NCBI GenBank assembly: GCA_949987705.1
Contig: OX465281.1
Location: forward strand, 257,830,542-257,894,541
DNA length: 64,000 nt
DNA from: Thereva unica
Lineage: Eukaryota > Arthropoda > Insecta > Diptera > Therevidae
Direction of reading: 5' to 3'
Shown here: positions 63,643-64,000 of the stretch, piece by piece
How the letters are laid out: every line of letters begins with the position of its first letter
Position numbering within the stretch: position 1 is the first letter of the stretch
Translations under genes and position numbers: made by a program
Notes under the pieces: model-generated
What the model was told of the DNA's origin: nothing
Seen by the model: only the letters and a program-made list of their open reading frames with translations
The model's database searches: none

Positions 63643-64000
63643 TCTCTACTGGACCATAGCGTGTCTGGGGGCCATAAGCAGAAATATATCGCAGAGCTCA
63701 GGGTTACTATGACGGCAGCACAGCGATCCCGGAGGAGGGATAGTATATGGGCAAAGTAGGCCCAATAGATTGATTGTAGCTGGCTCCGCTACTGGTAAGC
63801 ACGAAAGTCAAGTTTTCTTATCGGAATTAGGGTCCCCTCAAAGCTGGTACGGCTAATCAAGTCCCGAGAAATGCGGGCATTCTTCTTTTCGCCAAATTAG
63901 TGAGTGTCTCAATAGCCGGTTCCGGACCGATGAATACAATAAAACTTCCCATGAGTATGGTAGCATGAGGCAAGGTCCATCCTAACAGAGCGCCATATGT

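Noticed and set aside
1..64000. CRISPR arrays, bacterial operons, rRNA operons
   Set aside because: None seen; introns, splice sites and LINE/SINE content show a eukaryotic nuclear sequence.

Overview
The window looks like insect nuclear DNA, most likely from a fly (Diptera). It is dominated by one multi-exon gene on the minus strand: the ortholog of Drosophila Posterior sex combs (Psc), a PRC1-type Polycomb group protein. The call rests on a complete RING finger, a RAWUL domain and several long C-terminal motifs that are close to Drosophila Psc. I reconstruct four coding exons (49298-48734, 35908-35818, 11007-10804, 10710-6990). Their phases agree and give 1526 residues, against about 1600 for Drosophila Psc. 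The species cannot be named from this sequence. The large, transposon-filled introns point to a genome much larger than that of D. melanogaster.

Layout: 1-540 is a decayed LINE reverse transcriptase; 541-2880 shows nothing recognisable; 3.2-5.85 kb is an old LINE with a second, 5'-truncated LINE inserted in its endonuclease. About 5.94-6.99 kb is the likely Psc 3' UTR. 6.99-11.0 kb holds the two 3' coding exons. Intron 2 (11.0-35.8 kb) and intron 1 (35.9-48.7 kb) hold no host gene I can recognise, but carry fragments of Ty3/gypsy elements, several LINE lineages, tRNA-derived SINE heads, a dispersed family with a 5S-rRNA-like head, and DNA elements with terminal inverted repeats. 49.3-64 kb is upstream sequence of Psc: one clear miniature inverted-repeat element, a large inverted repeat, more LINE and SINE debris, and a possible but unproven 5' UTR/promoter around 57-58 kb.

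No second host protein-coding gene could be supported. The most interesting unexplained structures are the 5S-like SINE family (four copies), a 627-bp inverted-repeat element that looks like a tandem dimer and whose removal with one 4-bp target copy restores the reading frame of the LINE it interrupts, and a 446-bp element with TTA target duplications and a four-times iterated internal motif.
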